Shown here: piece by piece, positions 27,349 through 37,164 of the stretch
Numbering within the stretch: the first letter of the stretch is position 1
Layout: each line of letters starts with the position of its first letter
Assembly: GCF_021530565.1 (NCBI RefSeq)
Contig: NZ_JAKGBI010000012.1
Span: forward strand, 114,184 to 178,183
Source of the DNA: Pseudoalteromonas sp. SMS1
Lineage (GTDB): Bacteria > Pseudomonadota > Gammaproteobacteria > Enterobacterales > Alteromonadaceae
Direction of reading: 5' to 3'
DNA length: 64,000 nt
Translations under genes and position numbers: made by a program
Notes under the pieces: model-generated
What the model was told of the DNA's origin: nothing
Seen by the model: the letters and a program-made list of their open reading frames with translations, nothing else
The model's database searches: none

Positions 27349-28056
27349 TTTCAATGCATCCAAAGAGATTTGACGGACCTCACCTTCTGCGAGGGTATTG
27401 GGGTCAAGTGCGAGATTGGCAATACGGGTACGGTTAAGGTCAACGACACGTCTTCCGCAAAACTTCGCCATTTTTCTAATCTGGCGATTGAGTCCTTGCT
27501 TTAAAATGATAGAAAAGGTGTTGGGGGAGACTAGCCTTACGACACAAGGCAGCGTGAGTTGGCCATCCACAGGCACCCCTTGCGCCATTTGTTGGCAAAA
27601 TTTTGCGTCAATCTCGCAGTCTACAGTGACGACATACTCTTTCTCTTGGTGGTTATCAGGGTGGATCAAGGCGTGGCATAGCTCACCGTCATTGGTCAGT
27701 AAAAGTAACCCTCGGCTATCTTTGTCGAGTCTTCCTATTGGGTATACCCTTGGACCACTGGGCAGCTGGTGGAACAAACTCGCTGGGTCATCTTCATTGA
27801 GTTTGCAGTCGATGCCCATGGGTTTATGGTACAAGTAGAGCAACTTTTCAGCTAGCCCCAATACCCGTTCGCCACACACATAGATGTCGTCTTGATCATT
27901 AACGTGGTCTATGTGGTTGGCTGGGTGGCCGTTAACCTGCACTTGCCCCTGATCAATGAGTCTCGATGCCTGACGTCGTGAGCAGACACCGCAATGGCTG
28001 AGGTACTTAGCAAGGCGCATAGGAGGACTAGCAATTGATCTAGACATAAACATCAC
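27328..28056 (-). CDS. RluF/RsuA-type rRNA pseudouridine synthase
   Basis: 242 residues: an S4 RNA-binding domain (about 13-70, LAKYLSHCGVCSRRQASRLIDQGQVQVNG) and a catalytic domain with Asp in IGRLDKDSRGLLLLTNDGE and the GLNRQIRKMAKFCGRRVVDLNRTRI segment. The layout fits RluF, which modifies 23S rRNA near U2604, or its close relatives RsuA/RluB/RluE. None of the possible ATGs has a good ribosome site; the one before RLAKYLSHCG (residue 13) is a strong alternative. Confidence 0.85.
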   Translation of the reverse strand: MMFMSRSIASPPMRLAKYLSHCGVCSRRQASRLIDQGQVQVNGHPANHIDHVNDQDDIYVCGERVLGLAEKLLYLYHKPMGIDCKLNEDDPASLFHQLPSGPRVYPIGRLDKDSRGLLLLTNDGELCHALIHPDNHQEKEYVVTVDCEIDAKFCQQMAQGVPVDGQLTLPCVVRLVSPNTFSIILKQGLNRQIRKMAKFCGRRVVDLNRTRIANLALDPNTLAEGEVRQISLDALKLEGLQA

Positions 28057-28163
28057 ATTTCAGTGTATCGAATGGAGATTATATCAGATCAGAACGTTTT
28101 GAGTCACAGATTAGAATCCAGGCGTGCATGAGTTTCGTATGACAATTAATTTGGAGTATTGTT

Positions 28164-28469
28164 ATGAAAATAACCTTATCTGCGCTGCGTGATAGACAAC
28201 CGATCAAGAAGATTGTCGCAAACTCATTGGATGTTGCCTTATATAACTTAATAGCCTGTGTGGGCGATGCAGAATATATTGTGGTGGACAGCAATGGCGA
28301 AGCCATTCGCGCGCGAAATCCCCTTGAACTGCAAAAGCTGGTGCAACATATCGACTACCAGAAAATGACCATTCGCCATCAAAGTGCCTATGATGAAATG
28401 ATAGGCCAACCGACTCGTCAAGGCAGTAATCAATTGGAAGTGCCTTTTGGTGACAATAAATTGTACTAG
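28164..28469 (+). CDS. DUF6482 family protein
   Basis: 101 residues behind a GGAGT site. The pattern MKITLSALRDRQPIKKIVANSLD, ALYNLIACVGDAEYIVVDSNGEAIRARNPLEL and the SAYDEMIGQP segment fits the small DUF6482 family, which is common in gammaproteobacteria. No function is known. It is a soluble, beta-rich protein by composition. Divergent from the pseudouridine synthase gene, 107 bases apart. Confidence 0.65.
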   Translation: MKITLSALRDRQPIKKIVANSLDVALYNLIACVGDAEYIVVDSNGEAIRARNPLELQKLVQHIDYQKMTIRHQSAYDEMIGQPTRQGSNQLEVPFGDNKLY

Positions 28470-28609
28470 GGCACAAGCATTGAATTATCGACGTGAAGAT
28501 GTTTAGTATTGTGCGGAACTTATTGATTCGTGGGCCGTCAACTGAGATAACTTAGAAAGTTAGGCTAATGTGGGCGTGTTAGCGAAATAGATGCAACATC
28601 GGAGGGAAT

Positions 28610-29449
28610 TTGAAAAAGGCAATATTCACTTTGGCAATTGGTGATAATCCCATGTATCAGGCTGCGATACACAGCTTCAGGCATTACGCGGCCAAAGTTG
28701 GGGCTGATCTGATCGTCGCGGATACATTAACGTTTAAAGTGCACATTGAGTCACCAAAGTTTGGGGCCAATCCAGCATGGGCTGAAAAGCTGCGCATCGG
28801 TCAGCTGTTGGATGAGTACGATCGGGTACTGTATCTTGATGCAGATATTTTAGTGCACCCTGATACCCCTAATATCTTCCAAAAATATGATGATTTAGAC
28901 ACGGTTTATATGCTTAATGAGGGCGCTACGTGTGTACGGGAGAATGAAAAGTCGTTAATAGAACAGACTCTAGGGGGAATTGATTGGCCTTATTTTGACA
29001 ATAAACCTATTTACTATAATGTCGGTGTTATTCTGATCTCGAAGGGATGCCGTTTATTCGATTTTGCAACGCTTTCTAGGTTACAACAGGTGTGTAACGA
29101 GGTGCGGTTTTACGAGCAAACACTCTTTAATTATGAGTTGTTTCGAAACCAAATTAAGCATCAGGCACTCAGCGAAGACTTTAATCGAATGGATATGTTT
29201 GGCAAACAAAACTATTGTCGCGCAGGCTTTATTCACTACGCTGGCAAAGGGTATGCAAAAAACAACCGCCGACGAGATGTACAATTTTTAAAAGATTTTG
29301 CTCAGTTGTATCAAGGGCTCGTGCCAGAGCAAGAAATTGCGAGACTTAAGCAAGCTGCGTGGCATCAGTTTTTAATTAAAGTAAATAAAAAGTATCCTTT
29401 ACCAAGTGTATTGATCAACACGCTTTGTGTCTTGTTTGTACCCAGATAG
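28610..29449 (+). CDS. GT-A fold glycosyltransferase, GT8-like
   Basis: 279 residues from a TTG start with GGAGGG 4 bases upstream; no internal ATG sits before the fold begins. The N-terminus KKAIFTLAIGDNPMYQAAIHSF starts a Rossmann-like sugar-nucleotide domain, and LYLDADILVHP carries the metal-binding DxD (77-79). NVGVILISKGC and HYAGKGY are the usual acceptor-side segments. It is predicted to transfer a sugar in lipopolysaccharide or glycan synthesis. The next gene is an FkbM-like methyltransferase, a common companion in glycan loci. Confidence 0.75.
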   Translation: MKKAIFTLAIGDNPMYQAAIHSFRHYAAKVGADLIVADTLTFKVHIESPKFGANPAWAEKLRIGQLLDEYDRVLYLDADILVHPDTPNIFQKYDDLDTVYMLNEGATCVRENEKSLIEQTLGGIDWPYFDNKPIYYNVGVILISKGCRLFDFATLSRLQQVCNEVRFYEQTLFNYELFRNQIKHQALSEDFNRMDMFGKQNYCRAGFIHYAGKGYAKNNRRRDVQFLKDFAQLYQGLVPEQEIARLKQAAWHQFLIKVNKKYPLPSVLINTLCVLFVPR

Positions 29450-29549
29450 TTGATGATCAAAATAAACTCAGCAATTTTTTTAATTAAATTCACACTTTAT
29501 TAAAACAATCATAGATACTACAGTTACACTTAAACTAACTTAGGTTAAA

Positions 29550-30275
29550 TTGGTGTTACTTGTTGTGGAGATCAATAAATTACAGCTGGAACTAAACCAG
29601 TGTACCGATCTCGTGCGAGTAGGTGAGCAACATGAGCGTGGTCACCTGATCCCCGCACGTGCGATCGCGAAAACAAAAACATTACTGTCTTTAGGGGCAC
29701 ATGATAATTGGGCTTTTGACAAAGCTTTTCAACAGCTTAATCCAGATTGTAAAGTGATTGGTGTTGACTACCAATTGAGCCTGTCTTCTATTGTCAGTGG
29801 TGCGTTTAGGAGTGGCGTTAAGTCATTGCAAAGCGTGTTGTTTGGCCAATTAAAGCAAAGTAAAGCGCATGTAAAAGCATTACTAAATCGAGTATTGCTG
29901 TACACTTTTTATAGAAGTGGTAACCGATTACTACGTCGTAGAGTCAGTGGCCACACGAATGAAGATGAAATTAGCTTAGAAACACTGATTGCGGTATATG
30001 GCACCATTGAAGACAATGCCACAATGCTCAACATCAGCATGTCGTGTGATGATTACCAGATGGTGGAAGATATTATTCGGCTAGAGAGTATGTTGAGTGT
30101 AGTGACGATAGAACTGGCGCCCGTACCTGAATGTATGTCAGAAGTGAACCTGTTTATTGAGCGCATGTCAGAGTCGTTTGAGGTTGTGCATATATCGGGT
30201 GGAGAAATTAATCGCGCTGAGCAAACACCGCTGGAGCTGACCTTTATGAATCGTAGGCTGTCGTCCTCGAAGTGA
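29550..30275 (+). CDS. FkbM-like methyltransferase-type protein, probable
   Basis: 241 residues from a TTG; in-frame GTGs at 29553 and 29565 are alternatives and none has a good ribosome site. A KTLLSLGAHDNWAFDKAFQQLNPDCKVIGVDYQLSL segment looks like the glycine-rich SAM loop of FkbM-type methyltransferases (LSLGxxxDWxFD), followed by a helical insert and an IRLESMLSVVTIELAPVPE stretch. Methylation of a sugar is the likely role because a glycosyltransferase gene lies 100 bases upstream. The call is from motif shape only. Confidence 0.5.
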   Translation: MVLLVVEINKLQLELNQCTDLVRVGEQHERGHLIPARAIAKTKTLLSLGAHDNWAFDKAFQQLNPDCKVIGVDYQLSLSSIVSGAFRSGVKSLQSVLFGQLKQSKAHVKALLNRVLLYTFYRSGNRLLRRRVSGHTNEDEISLETLIAVYGTIEDNATMLNISMSCDDYQMVEDIIRLESMLSVVTIELAPVPECMSEVNLFIERMSESFEVVHISGGEINRAEQTPLELTFMNRRLSSSK

Positions 30276-30309
30276 CCCCCGTCTAATTAAGCGCTTATGA
30301 GCCTGTTAT

Positions 30310-31464
30310 TTACTCCCTTGGTTTGAGAATTAATTGTGCATTTTGCTGATCTATTTCAAACTTGAAATGGCGTAAGAAGTTCATACCAAGTAACCCCGGC
30401 CCTTGCCCAGATGTTGTCATCACACCAAACTCAAATGGTGTCTGTTGTTTTGAGCCTATTTGGATACCAGGGCTTTGATAAAAAGGAATTTCTACGATGC
30501 CATTGGCTGTGCTGACGCGTCGTGCGGTTAAAAAATTTACATCATAGGCAAGCAAGTCAAACTGAGCGGCGGTGAGCGCAGTGATACTTGCACCGGTATC
30601 GATCATCAGTTCAATGTGCTGGCCTGCAATTTTCGCCTGCAACATATAGTGCTCGCCACGCCGTGTTAGTGGAATTATTTCAATCTGCTGATACTTACTG
30701 TTCAATATTTCAAGCAAGGGCGCAATGAGTTGGTGCCGTTGCTGTTGAGGCGTTAGCTGTGTCAACAACAGTTCCGCTTCTAGGTTATTTTCTAACGCTA
30801 AATGTGCGTGTGCAATACGTGCCACGAGGGTCAGGTTATCAGGCAGTTCCCCGAGCCAAACTTGGCCCCTATCAATTAATTCATGCCAGTGGTTATGTGC
30901 TGTTAGTTCTTCGAGTTCCGTATTTATTAGCGTGACCAAGGTGCTCACGAGGTGAGGGTGTTCCGGAAATTGCCGCGACAATTGAATATATCGATAAATG
31001 GCTTCTATGCGTTCACCACGGGCTAAAAAAACCGCTGCTTCAAACTGTAATGCGATTAAATCATCGGGCACAACTGCTAAATATTTTTGCACAAATAGCA
31101 AGTAATCAGCCAGTGTATTTGATGAGGCTGTATCCAAGGTGTTATGCAAGGTATTGACCCAAGTGTGGATGGTTTGAGCTGAGCGACTCTCTAGTGGCAG
31201 CGTTTGCCACTGTTCGAATGCCGTAAACAGTTGTCCTGCGGCAAATGCTTGTTCCATTACAACATGCGCTGTGGGTGTGTGGGAAGGTGCTGATGAATAC
31301 GCAGTGACATCTTGGGGCGCAGTGCTAGTGTCGTTTTGGGCAGTATTACCAGATAGCTGTTCAGCGATAAAAACTTGTTTTAACAGTGAATTGGGACGAT
31401 GCCAATCAAAGTAAATATTGAGTGTAAGGGAGCAAAATAACAATAGATTAAGCATGTGTTTCAT
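30310..31464 (-). CDS. Retropepsin-like aspartyl protease with helical N-terminal region, membrane anchored
   Basis: 384 residues. An N-terminal hydrophobic anchor (MKHMLNLLLFCSLTLNIYF), a Ser/Thr-rich stretch, a helical TPR-like middle (about 70-255) and a C-terminal retropepsin domain with DTGAS (Asp289) and LLGMNFLRHF. These single-domain aspartyl proteases dimerise to form the active site. The domain faces the periplasm. It is 27 bases downstream of the RmlD-like gene. The substrate is unknown. Confidence 0.8.
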   Translation of the reverse strand: MKHMLNLLLFCSLTLNIYFDWHRPNSLLKQVFIAEQLSGNTAQNDTSTAPQDVTAYSSAPSHTPTAHVVMEQAFAAGQLFTAFEQWQTLPLESRSAQTIHTWVNTLHNTLDTASSNTLADYLLFVQKYLAVVPDDLIALQFEAAVFLARGERIEAIYRYIQLSRQFPEHPHLVSTLVTLINTELEELTAHNHWHELIDRGQVWLGELPDNLTLVARIAHAHLALENNLEAELLLTQLTPQQQRHQLIAPLLEILNSKYQQIEIIPLTRRGEHYMLQAKIAGQHIELMIDTGASITALTAAQFDLLAYDVNFLTARRVSTANGIVEIPFYQSPGIQIGSKQQTPFEFGVMTTSGQGPGLLGMNFLRHFKFEIDQQNAQLILKPRE

Positions 31465-31491
31465 TATTTCTAATCTCCCTTATGCCATAAA

Positions 31492-32373
31492 TTATTGGTC
31501 AATATGAGGCTGTACCGCTTGTTTAATGGCAGCTGCAAAGTCACGTGTAAAGGCTATGCCCAAAGCTGTCAGTCGAGCGTCTGCAAGCGCGCAGTTATAT
31601 GGCCTCGTCGCACTTTGCGTTGGCTCTGGAAGCGCAATAAGGTTATCAGGGTTTTGTCCCAGCGCATCGGCAATATGCCTAGCCATTTGGTATTTGGTCA
31701 TTGATTGGTTGTCAGAAATATGAAAGATCCCACCTGTCGTGGAGTGGGGGTGCTGTAACAGCGCTTGTAAAGTTAGTGCAATGTCTTCGACATGGGTTGG
31801 GAATCGCACTGCCCAATCGTCATGCGCACTGTTCGTTTGTGCGAGGATTTGCTGTGCAATCATTGTCACGGCAGATTCAGCCAGATGTTCAACCTCTCCA
31901 TATAAAACAGGTACACGAATAACAGTATGCAATGCACTGTTTGCCAGTATCGCTTGTTCTGCGAGGGCTTTACTCTGGCCATAGAAATTAACCGGTGACC
32001 GTGTTGCATTCTCTAAATAAGGGGCTGATTTACCATCAAACACATAGTCGGTGCTAATAAAGATAAAATGAATATGGCGTGCCCGACATTGACTAGCCAA
32101 AAATTCAGCGGCTTTGACATTTAGTGCAATGGTGGCGTCATGATCGTTTTCGCATACATCGGGTTTTCGTTCGGCCGCAGCATGGATCATGACATCGGGT
32201 TGGTGCTTGTCTAAAAAGTGAATGATGGCAGCTTCTTGATTTAAATCGAGTTGCTCAATGGGTGGCTTTGCCCTACTGAAACCTGTACCAATCACTGTGT
32301 GCGAGTGTGCGAGTACTTTGAAAAGTGTACGGCCTAGCAGACCTGTCGCACCTGTAACAACAATTTTGCGCAT
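31492..32373 (-). CDS. RmlD/MAT2B-like SDR family oxidoreductase
   Basis: 293 residues: the NAD(P)-binding GATGLLG (8-14), STDYVFDG and the catalytic Tyr131-x3-Lys135 (FYGQSKALAEQ). The overall layout is that of dTDP-4-dehydrorhamnose reductase. The usual rhamnose partners (rmlA, B, C) are not in the window, so a nucleotide-sugar reductase of other specificity is possible. It precedes the aspartyl protease on the same strand. Confidence 0.8.
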   Translation of the reverse strand: MRKIVVTGATGLLGRTLFKVLAHSHTVIGTGFSRAKPPIEQLDLNQEAAIIHFLDKHQPDVMIHAAAERKPDVCENDHDATIALNVKAAEFLASQCRARHIHFIFISTDYVFDGKSAPYLENATRSPVNFYGQSKALAEQAILANSALHTVIRVPVLYGEVEHLAESAVTMIAQQILAQTNSAHDDWAVRFPTHVEDIALTLQALLQHPHSTTGGIFHISDNQSMTKYQMARHIADALGQNPDNLIALPEPTQSATRPYNCALADARLTALGIAFTRDFAAAIKQAVQPHIDQ

Positions 32374-32694
32374 AAACTGAATTTTACCTTGGCATGTGTG
32401 TATTCATCTTAACGCTGCTCGGGTCGATTTAAAAAGTATTATCGATATATTAACCACTAAAAAGCCGTACTCTTTGTTGGTTCGGTTGTTGTATGTACAA
32501 AAGAAAAGAACATAGTATGCGGTAAAGCAGAAGGCGCATTGTGGTATGGAAAAGGTGTTCGAATGCCCTCATTGAAGGCGATATCACGAGTATGTTGTAC
32601 TTTTGCTTAGTAAGACTGAATACCATGATAGGTAGCGCCACCTGCCATGACATTGCGGGCGCCAGCCCGCGCATAGTCAGACGTTAAACGCGGT
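32374..32694. other. 321-base spacer without a supported gene
   Basis: No frame here has both a ribosome site and family-like sequence. It holds a 6-bp G/C hairpin (GCGGGC/GCCCGC, 32655-32670) close to the end of yigB. A short plus-strand frame around 32515-32610 reads with normal codon use but has no start. Upstream promoter elements of the RmlD-like gene must be here but are not distinct. Confidence 0.4.
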
Positions 32695-33399
32695 TTAGCT
32701 TAATCGCGACAGCTGGAGAATATCACTGATTTCGATATCTGCCAGTCCTTTGTATGTATAGGCTGTGGATTGGTTATTGAGCCATACACTTTGGCATCCA
32801 GCTAAGTTTGCGCCTTGTACGTCCGTGTCCAAACTATCTCCAATATGGAGGATCTGCTGTGGTTTGACACCTAGGTCCTGACATGCACGTTGGAATAATG
32901 CGGCATCAGGTTTCGCTTTACCATCAGGGCCAGCAAGGTAAACTCGCTCAAAAACACCCGCTAAGTTGAACTTTTCAACGTCAACGTTGCCATTCGTAAT
33001 GGCAATGAGCGTATATTTCTTTGCCAGCTGTTGTAGCATGGCAAGAACAGAGTCGGACACCGTGATATTACTACGGGCTTGTGCAAATGCTTGATATGCA
33101 TTGTTTGAATGTCTTTCAATTTCGTCTTTGGTAAGGTTCAGTTGAGACATACCATACCTTAACGCTACTTGCCTCCAAGTTGTGACATCATCCTGCAAGT
33201 GCGGCTGTGTATTGCCAATATGACGCCTGCATTCAAGCCAATAGTCCCCTTGTTTATTGGCCCACGCAGGAATTGACTGTAAATAATCCTGCATTGCTCG
33301 GATGGCGTTTAGGATAATTGGGTGGTTGTTATACAGCGTGTCATCTAAATCAAAGCTTAATACTCTAACGGGGGTAATGGCTCGGTTAAATCGCATCAT
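32695..33399 (-). CDS. yigB: HAD hydrolase YigB-like (FMN/ribitylaminouracil phosphate phosphatase)
   Basis: 234 residues with HAD motifs: Asp17 and Asp19 in SFDLDDTLY, ITNGN (motif II) and HIGDSLDTDVQGA (motif IV), and a helical cap between them. The position downstream of xerC with dapF and DUF484 is the classical yigB neighbourhood. E. coli YigB dephosphorylates a riboflavin pathway intermediate and FMN. Confidence 0.85.
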   Translation of the reverse strand: MMRFNRAITPVRVLSFDLDDTLYNNHPIILNAIRAMQDYLQSIPAWANKQGDYWLECRRHIGNTQPHLQDDVTTWRQVALRYGMSQLNLTKDEIERHSNNAYQAFAQARSNITVSDSVLAMLQQLAKKYTLIAITNGNVDVEKFNLAGVFERVYLAGPDGKAKPDAALFQRACQDLGVKPQQILHIGDSLDTDVQGANLAGCQSVWLNNQSTAYTYKGLADIEISDILQLSRLS

Positions 33400-33480
33400 A
33401 CTCAGTCTGGTTTGTACTATTAAAGCTTATTGTACGCGAAAAGCGGGCTGACGGCGCAAACTGAAAGCATCTTTAATGGA

Positions 33481-34407
33481 CTATTTTTTTTGTCTCGCGC
33501 GAGGGTGAGCTTGATCGTACACTTTGGCAAGGTGTTGAAAGTCAACATGGGTATAGACTTGGGTTGCCGATAAACTGCTGTGGCCGAGCATTTCTTGTAT
33601 CGCACGCAGATCTCCGCTGGACTCTAGGAGGTGGCTGGCAAATGAGTGGCGCAGTTTATGTGGGTGAACATTGGCAGAGATCCCTTGTTTTATTCCCCAC
33701 TCTTTCATTCGAGCACGCACATGACGTATTGAGATACGCGTTTTGCGCTTGCTGACAAACATGGCTGGTTCATCTTCATGGGCAAAAAGTGGCCGCAGTT
33801 TAAGCCACGCACCAATGGCGTCCAAGGCTTTTGAACCAACGGGAATTACCCGCTCTTTATTACCTTTACCGAGTACCCTAATTTCGCCTTCCCTAATGTC
33901 ATTTAGATTGGTATTGACCAATTCACTCACACGCAACCCACTGGAGTACATTAGTTCCATCATGGCTTTGTCACGCACAGCTAAGGCATCATCCGCATTG
34001 ATTTCTAGTAGTTGTAGCATCTGATCAACATCAAGGTTTTTTGGCAGAGGCTTTTGAAATTTTGGGCCTTTTTGTCCTGCGGCTGGGTTATGTAAGCTTG
34101 TACTATGCGCGTGTTTAGTTTTTAAAAATTTATATAAGCTGCGGATACAGCTGAGTTTTAAATTGATGCTTCTGGGGTTGTATTGTTTGCTGCGTAGTGA
34201 CATCGAAAAGCGCCGAATTTGCTCACTACTGACTGAAAACCAATCATCACTTTGCGTCGCAAAAAAATGGGCTGCTAACTGCAACTGTGTTTGGTATTGG
34301 CGTACTGTGTGAGCAGAATATTGCTTTTCATACTGTAAGTACGCCATAAAGTCAGTGATTGGCTGCTGCCATTGTGGGGTAAGTGTATTGGCGTCATTGC
34401 CGCTCAT
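33481..34407 (-). CDS. xerC: Site-specific tyrosine recombinase XerC
   Basis: 308 residues. An N-terminal SAM-like core-binding domain and the catalytic residues Arg159, Lys184, His250, Arg253, His276 and Tyr285 are all present. XerC with XerD resolves chromosome dimers at dif. It overlaps DUF484 by ATGA (4 bases), so it is translationally coupled in the dapF operon. The 81-base gap to yigB on the same strand has no terminator. Confidence 0.97.
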   Translation of the reverse strand: MSGNDANTLTPQWQQPITDFMAYLQYEKQYSAHTVRQYQTQLQLAAHFFATQSDDWFSVSSEQIRRFSMSLRSKQYNPRSINLKLSCIRSLYKFLKTKHAHSTSLHNPAAGQKGPKFQKPLPKNLDVDQMLQLLEINADDALAVRDKAMMELMYSSGLRVSELVNTNLNDIREGEIRVLGKGNKERVIPVGSKALDAIGAWLKLRPLFAHEDEPAMFVSKRKTRISIRHVRARMKEWGIKQGISANVHPHKLRHSFASHLLESSGDLRAIQEMLGHSSLSATQVYTHVDFQHLAKVYDQAHPRARQKK

Positions 34408-35030
34408 GCGAGCTCTTTCAAACGCAGCTGTAAGGAGGATACCAACTCGTTGACAAACAAGTTGCCGTTGTCAGGAGAGAAGTGGTCGGCACAATCACTT
34501 GCAAAGGCCAGTATAGCGGTTGGATCGCTGCTGGGACCAAGCAGGTAAAGTGCGACTGAGCGGCAATCAAAGCCACTAAATAGTAACTTTTGTTCTTGTT
34601 TATCCAAGCGACCAAGATAACGAGGCAATTTGTTCAAGCGTCTGTTGATCAGGCCATCTAATGTCGTGTCGTATTGAATGAGCTGACACACATTGATTTT
34701 GGGTGATTGGGTTAAGGTATCCGCTAATATGTCAGCAAGTTCTTGAAAGCTTTGGCAATACCATAACGCACGTTGGCAGTCATTAAAGAGCTTAAAAATA
34801 AGCTCATTTTCTCTTGCGGATGCCATCATGCGTTCTATTTGTGCGTGCAATTTGGCGTTTTCTTCACGCAAGAGACGCTGCTGCATCAACGCTAGGTTTG
34901 GCGCGCCCTGTTGCTGAATATGCAAATTGAGATCGAGTAACAAGTATGGGTGTTCTATCAGAAAGTCAGGATTTTTTTGTAAAAAGGTCATCACTTCTGT
35001 GTCAGATACTGGTGTTTTTTTCTCACTCAT
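34404..35030 (-). CDS. DUF484 family protein
   Basis: 208 residues with the N-terminal [46 protein letters not shown] segment that defines DUF484, then a GAF-like domain. It lies between dapF and xerC with 4-base overlaps on both sides, which is the conserved place of this family. The biochemical role is unknown. Confidence 0.9.
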   Translation of the reverse strand: MSEKKTPVSDTEVMTFLQKNPDFLIEHPYLLLDLNLHIQQQGAPNLALMQQRLLREENAKLHAQIERMMASARENELIFKLFNDCQRALWYCQSFQELADILADTLTQSPKINVCQLIQYDTTLDGLINRRLNKLPRYLGRLDKQEQKLLFSGFDCRSVALYLLGPSSDPTAILAFASDCADHFSPDNGNLFVNELVSSLQLRLKELA

Positions 35031-35857
35031 ATTGCTACCTGTCCATCAAAAACATGTTCAGCTGGGCCGGTCATTTTTACCGGCTTACTACCGCCATTCC
35101 AACGTATCTGCAAGGTGCCACCAGGCAGATCAACACGTACGGTATCTGCCAATTTGCCCTGTTTGATACCAATGGCAACCGCACCACACGCACCGCTGCC
35201 ACACGCTAAGGTCTCATTTGCGCCACGCTCCCAAACTCGCAGCTTAATGTGTTCACGGTTAATGATCTGCATAAAACCTACATTAGCGCGTTTTGGAAAA
35301 CGTTCATGGTGCTCTAGCAGCGGTCCTAACGTGTCGACTTCTGCGGTATCAATGTCATCCACTTCTAGCACACAATGCGGGTTCCCCATTGAAACTACCC
35401 CACAAAAGACCGTGTGTTCGCCAGCCCTTAGAATATAGGTTAGTTCGCTTTGTTGCGCTTTAAATGGAATATCTTGTGGTGCAAATTGTGGAGTGCCCAT
35501 ATTAACAGTGACTTGGCCGTCTTTCTCTGTGTAGAGCGTGATATCACCGCCCTTTGTTGAAACGCTAACTTTGTGTTTGTTCGTTAGCCCTTTCATTCGG
35601 ACAAAACGGGCAAAACAGCGTGCTCCATTGCCACATTGCTCTACTTCTGTGCCATCGCTATTAAAGATACGGTAATGGAAATCCAAATCAGGTGAATAAG
35701 GCGGCTCAACCAGCAGTAACTGATCGAAACCGATACCAAAGTGTCGATCGGCAAGCTTGCGGATCTGATCTCGGGATAGAAAGACATTTTGTGTGACATT
35801 ATCTATCACCACAAAGTCATTTCCTAAGCCGTGCATCTTTGAAAAATTTACAAACAT
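35027..35857 (-). CDS. dapF: Diaminopimelate epimerase
   Basis: 276 residues. The two catalytic cysteines are Cys75 ([10 protein letters not shown]) and Cys219 ([10 protein letters not shown]). It interconverts LL- and meso-diaminopimelate for lysine and peptidoglycan synthesis in the cytosol. It is downstream of lysA and overlaps DUF484 by 4 bases. Confidence 0.97.
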   Translation of the reverse strand: MFVNFSKMHGLGNDFVVIDNVTQNVFLSRDQIRKLADRHFGIGFDQLLLVEPPYSPDLDFHYRIFNSDGTEVEQCGNGARCFARFVRMKGLTNKHKVSVSTKGGDITLYTEKDGQVTVNMGTPQFAPQDIPFKAQQSELTYILRAGEHTVFCGVVSMGNPHCVLEVDDIDTAEVDTLGPLLEHHERFPKRANVGFMQIINREHIKLRVWERGANETLACGSGACGAVAIGIKQGKLADTVRVDLPGGTLQIRWNGGSKPVKMTGPAEHVFDGQVAI

Positions 35858-35904
35858 ATTACCTTACTATTGAGTCACTAAATGCGCTTTTTATACGCAC
35901 ATTA

Positions 35905-37161
35905 TTATTCTGAAAGCAACGCTTCACCTTGCCATAGAGATTCAAGGGTTTCACGTGCTCTAACTAAGTGCGCAGTGTCGCCATCCACCATTATCTCAGC
36001 CACTCTAGGTCGAGAGTTATAGTTGGAGCTCATGGTAAACCCGTATGCGCCAGCGCTACGTTGTGCTAGCAGGTCTCCAGGTTGAATGGCCAACACTCTG
36101 TCTTTGCCAATAAAGTCACCCGTTTCACATACAGGACCAACTACGTCATAGGTATGTTCAGGGGTGTTATCGGTCCTAGGGCTAACGGCAATAATTTCCT
36201 GCCATGCTTGATACAACGAGGGGCGCAACATGTCATTCATACCTGCGTCTACAATTGCAAAGTGTTTGTCAGCCGTCGGTTTTAAATATTCAACTTTCGT
36301 TACCAGTAATCCCGCATTTGCAGCAATTGCTCGGCCTGGCTCAAAAATGAGTTCAAGGTTGGAGTAGTCACCCAGACGCTCAATGACTTGCGCCGCATAG
36401 GCACTCGGGTGTGGCGGTTTTTCACCCTCATAAGGGACGCCTAATCCACCACCAATATCTAGGTGGTGTAAAATAATCCCAGCCTTTTTTAATGTATCAA
36501 CCAGCGCCAACACTTTATCAAGTGCAGCCAAAAAGGGCTCAACTTCGGTGAGTTGAGAACCAATGTGAAAATCTACGCCAACGACTTGAATGCCGGGCAG
36601 TGCACAAGCCAATTGATAGACGTCAAATGCTTGTTTGATGTCGATACCAAACTTATTCTCTTTCAGGCCTGTGGAAATATATGGGTGTGTTTTCGCATCA
36701 ATATCCGGATTGACTCGGATGGACACGGGGGCGCTTGTTTGCATTTGCGTTGCAATGGCAGAAATACGCTCAAGTTCGGCTTTTGACTCAACATTAAAAC
36801 ACTTAATTTGCTTACTAATAGCAAACGCGATTTCTTCGTTGGTTTTGGCCACACCAGAAAATACCACTTTGCTGGGGTCGCCACCTGCCTTAAGGACCCT
36901 AGCCAGCTCCCCCTGTGATACGATATCAAAGCCAGCCCCCATTTTAGCCAGCACATTCAGTACCGCTAAATTACTGTTGGCTTTGACGGCATAACATACC
37001 AAGTGAGTGTGCGCGGCTGCGGCATCTGTAAATGCACGATAATGACGCTCTAACGTTTTTCGCGAGTAGACATAACACGGCGTGCCATATTTTTTGGCGA
37101 TGTCTTGCACCGAAACTTGCTCGGCAAAGAGTTCATTGTTTTGATACTGAAAAAAGTCCAT
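35905..37161 (-). CDS. lysA: Diaminopimelate decarboxylase
   Basis: 418 residues, an alanine-racemase-fold PLP enzyme with Lys60 (CYAVKANSN) forming the Schiff base, HIGSQ, GGGLGVPY and the C-terminal CETGDF segment. It makes lysine from meso-diaminopimelate. Its AGGAG lies inside the end of lptM, three bases separate the two, and the gene is coupled to it. dapF follows 47 bases downstream. Confidence 0.97.
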   Translation of the reverse strand: MDFFQYQNNELFAEQVSVQDIAKKYGTPCYVYSRKTLERHYRAFTDAAAAHTHLVCYAVKANSNLAVLNVLAKMGAGFDIVSQGELARVLKAGGDPSKVVFSGVAKTNEEIAFAISKQIKCFNVESKAELERISAIATQMQTSAPVSIRVNPDIDAKTHPYISTGLKENKFGIDIKQAFDVYQLACALPGIQVVGVDFHIGSQLTEVEPFLAALDKVLALVDTLKKAGIILHHLDIGGGLGVPYEGEKPPHPSAYAAQVIERLGDYSNLELIFEPGRAIAANAGLLVTKVEYLKPTADKHFAIVDAGMNDMLRPSLYQAWQEIIAVSPRTDNTPEHTYDVVGPVCETGDFIGKDRVLAIQPGDLLAQRSAGAYGFTMSSNYNSRPRVAEIMVDGDTAHLVRARETLESLWQGEALLSE

Positions 37162-37164
37162 TTA

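Noticed and set aside
32450..32674. 74-codon minus-strand frame in the spacer before the RmlD-like gene
   Set aside because: No ribosome site, no family-like sequence, odd composition.
32655..32694. G/C hairpin plus GTTAAAC, reminiscent of an integron attC site
   Set aside because: No matching RYYYAAC partner at a proper distance and no integrase nearby.
33420..33605. 61-codon frame at the xerC 3' end
   Set aside because: Lies in another frame over the catalytic XerC tail; no ribosome site.
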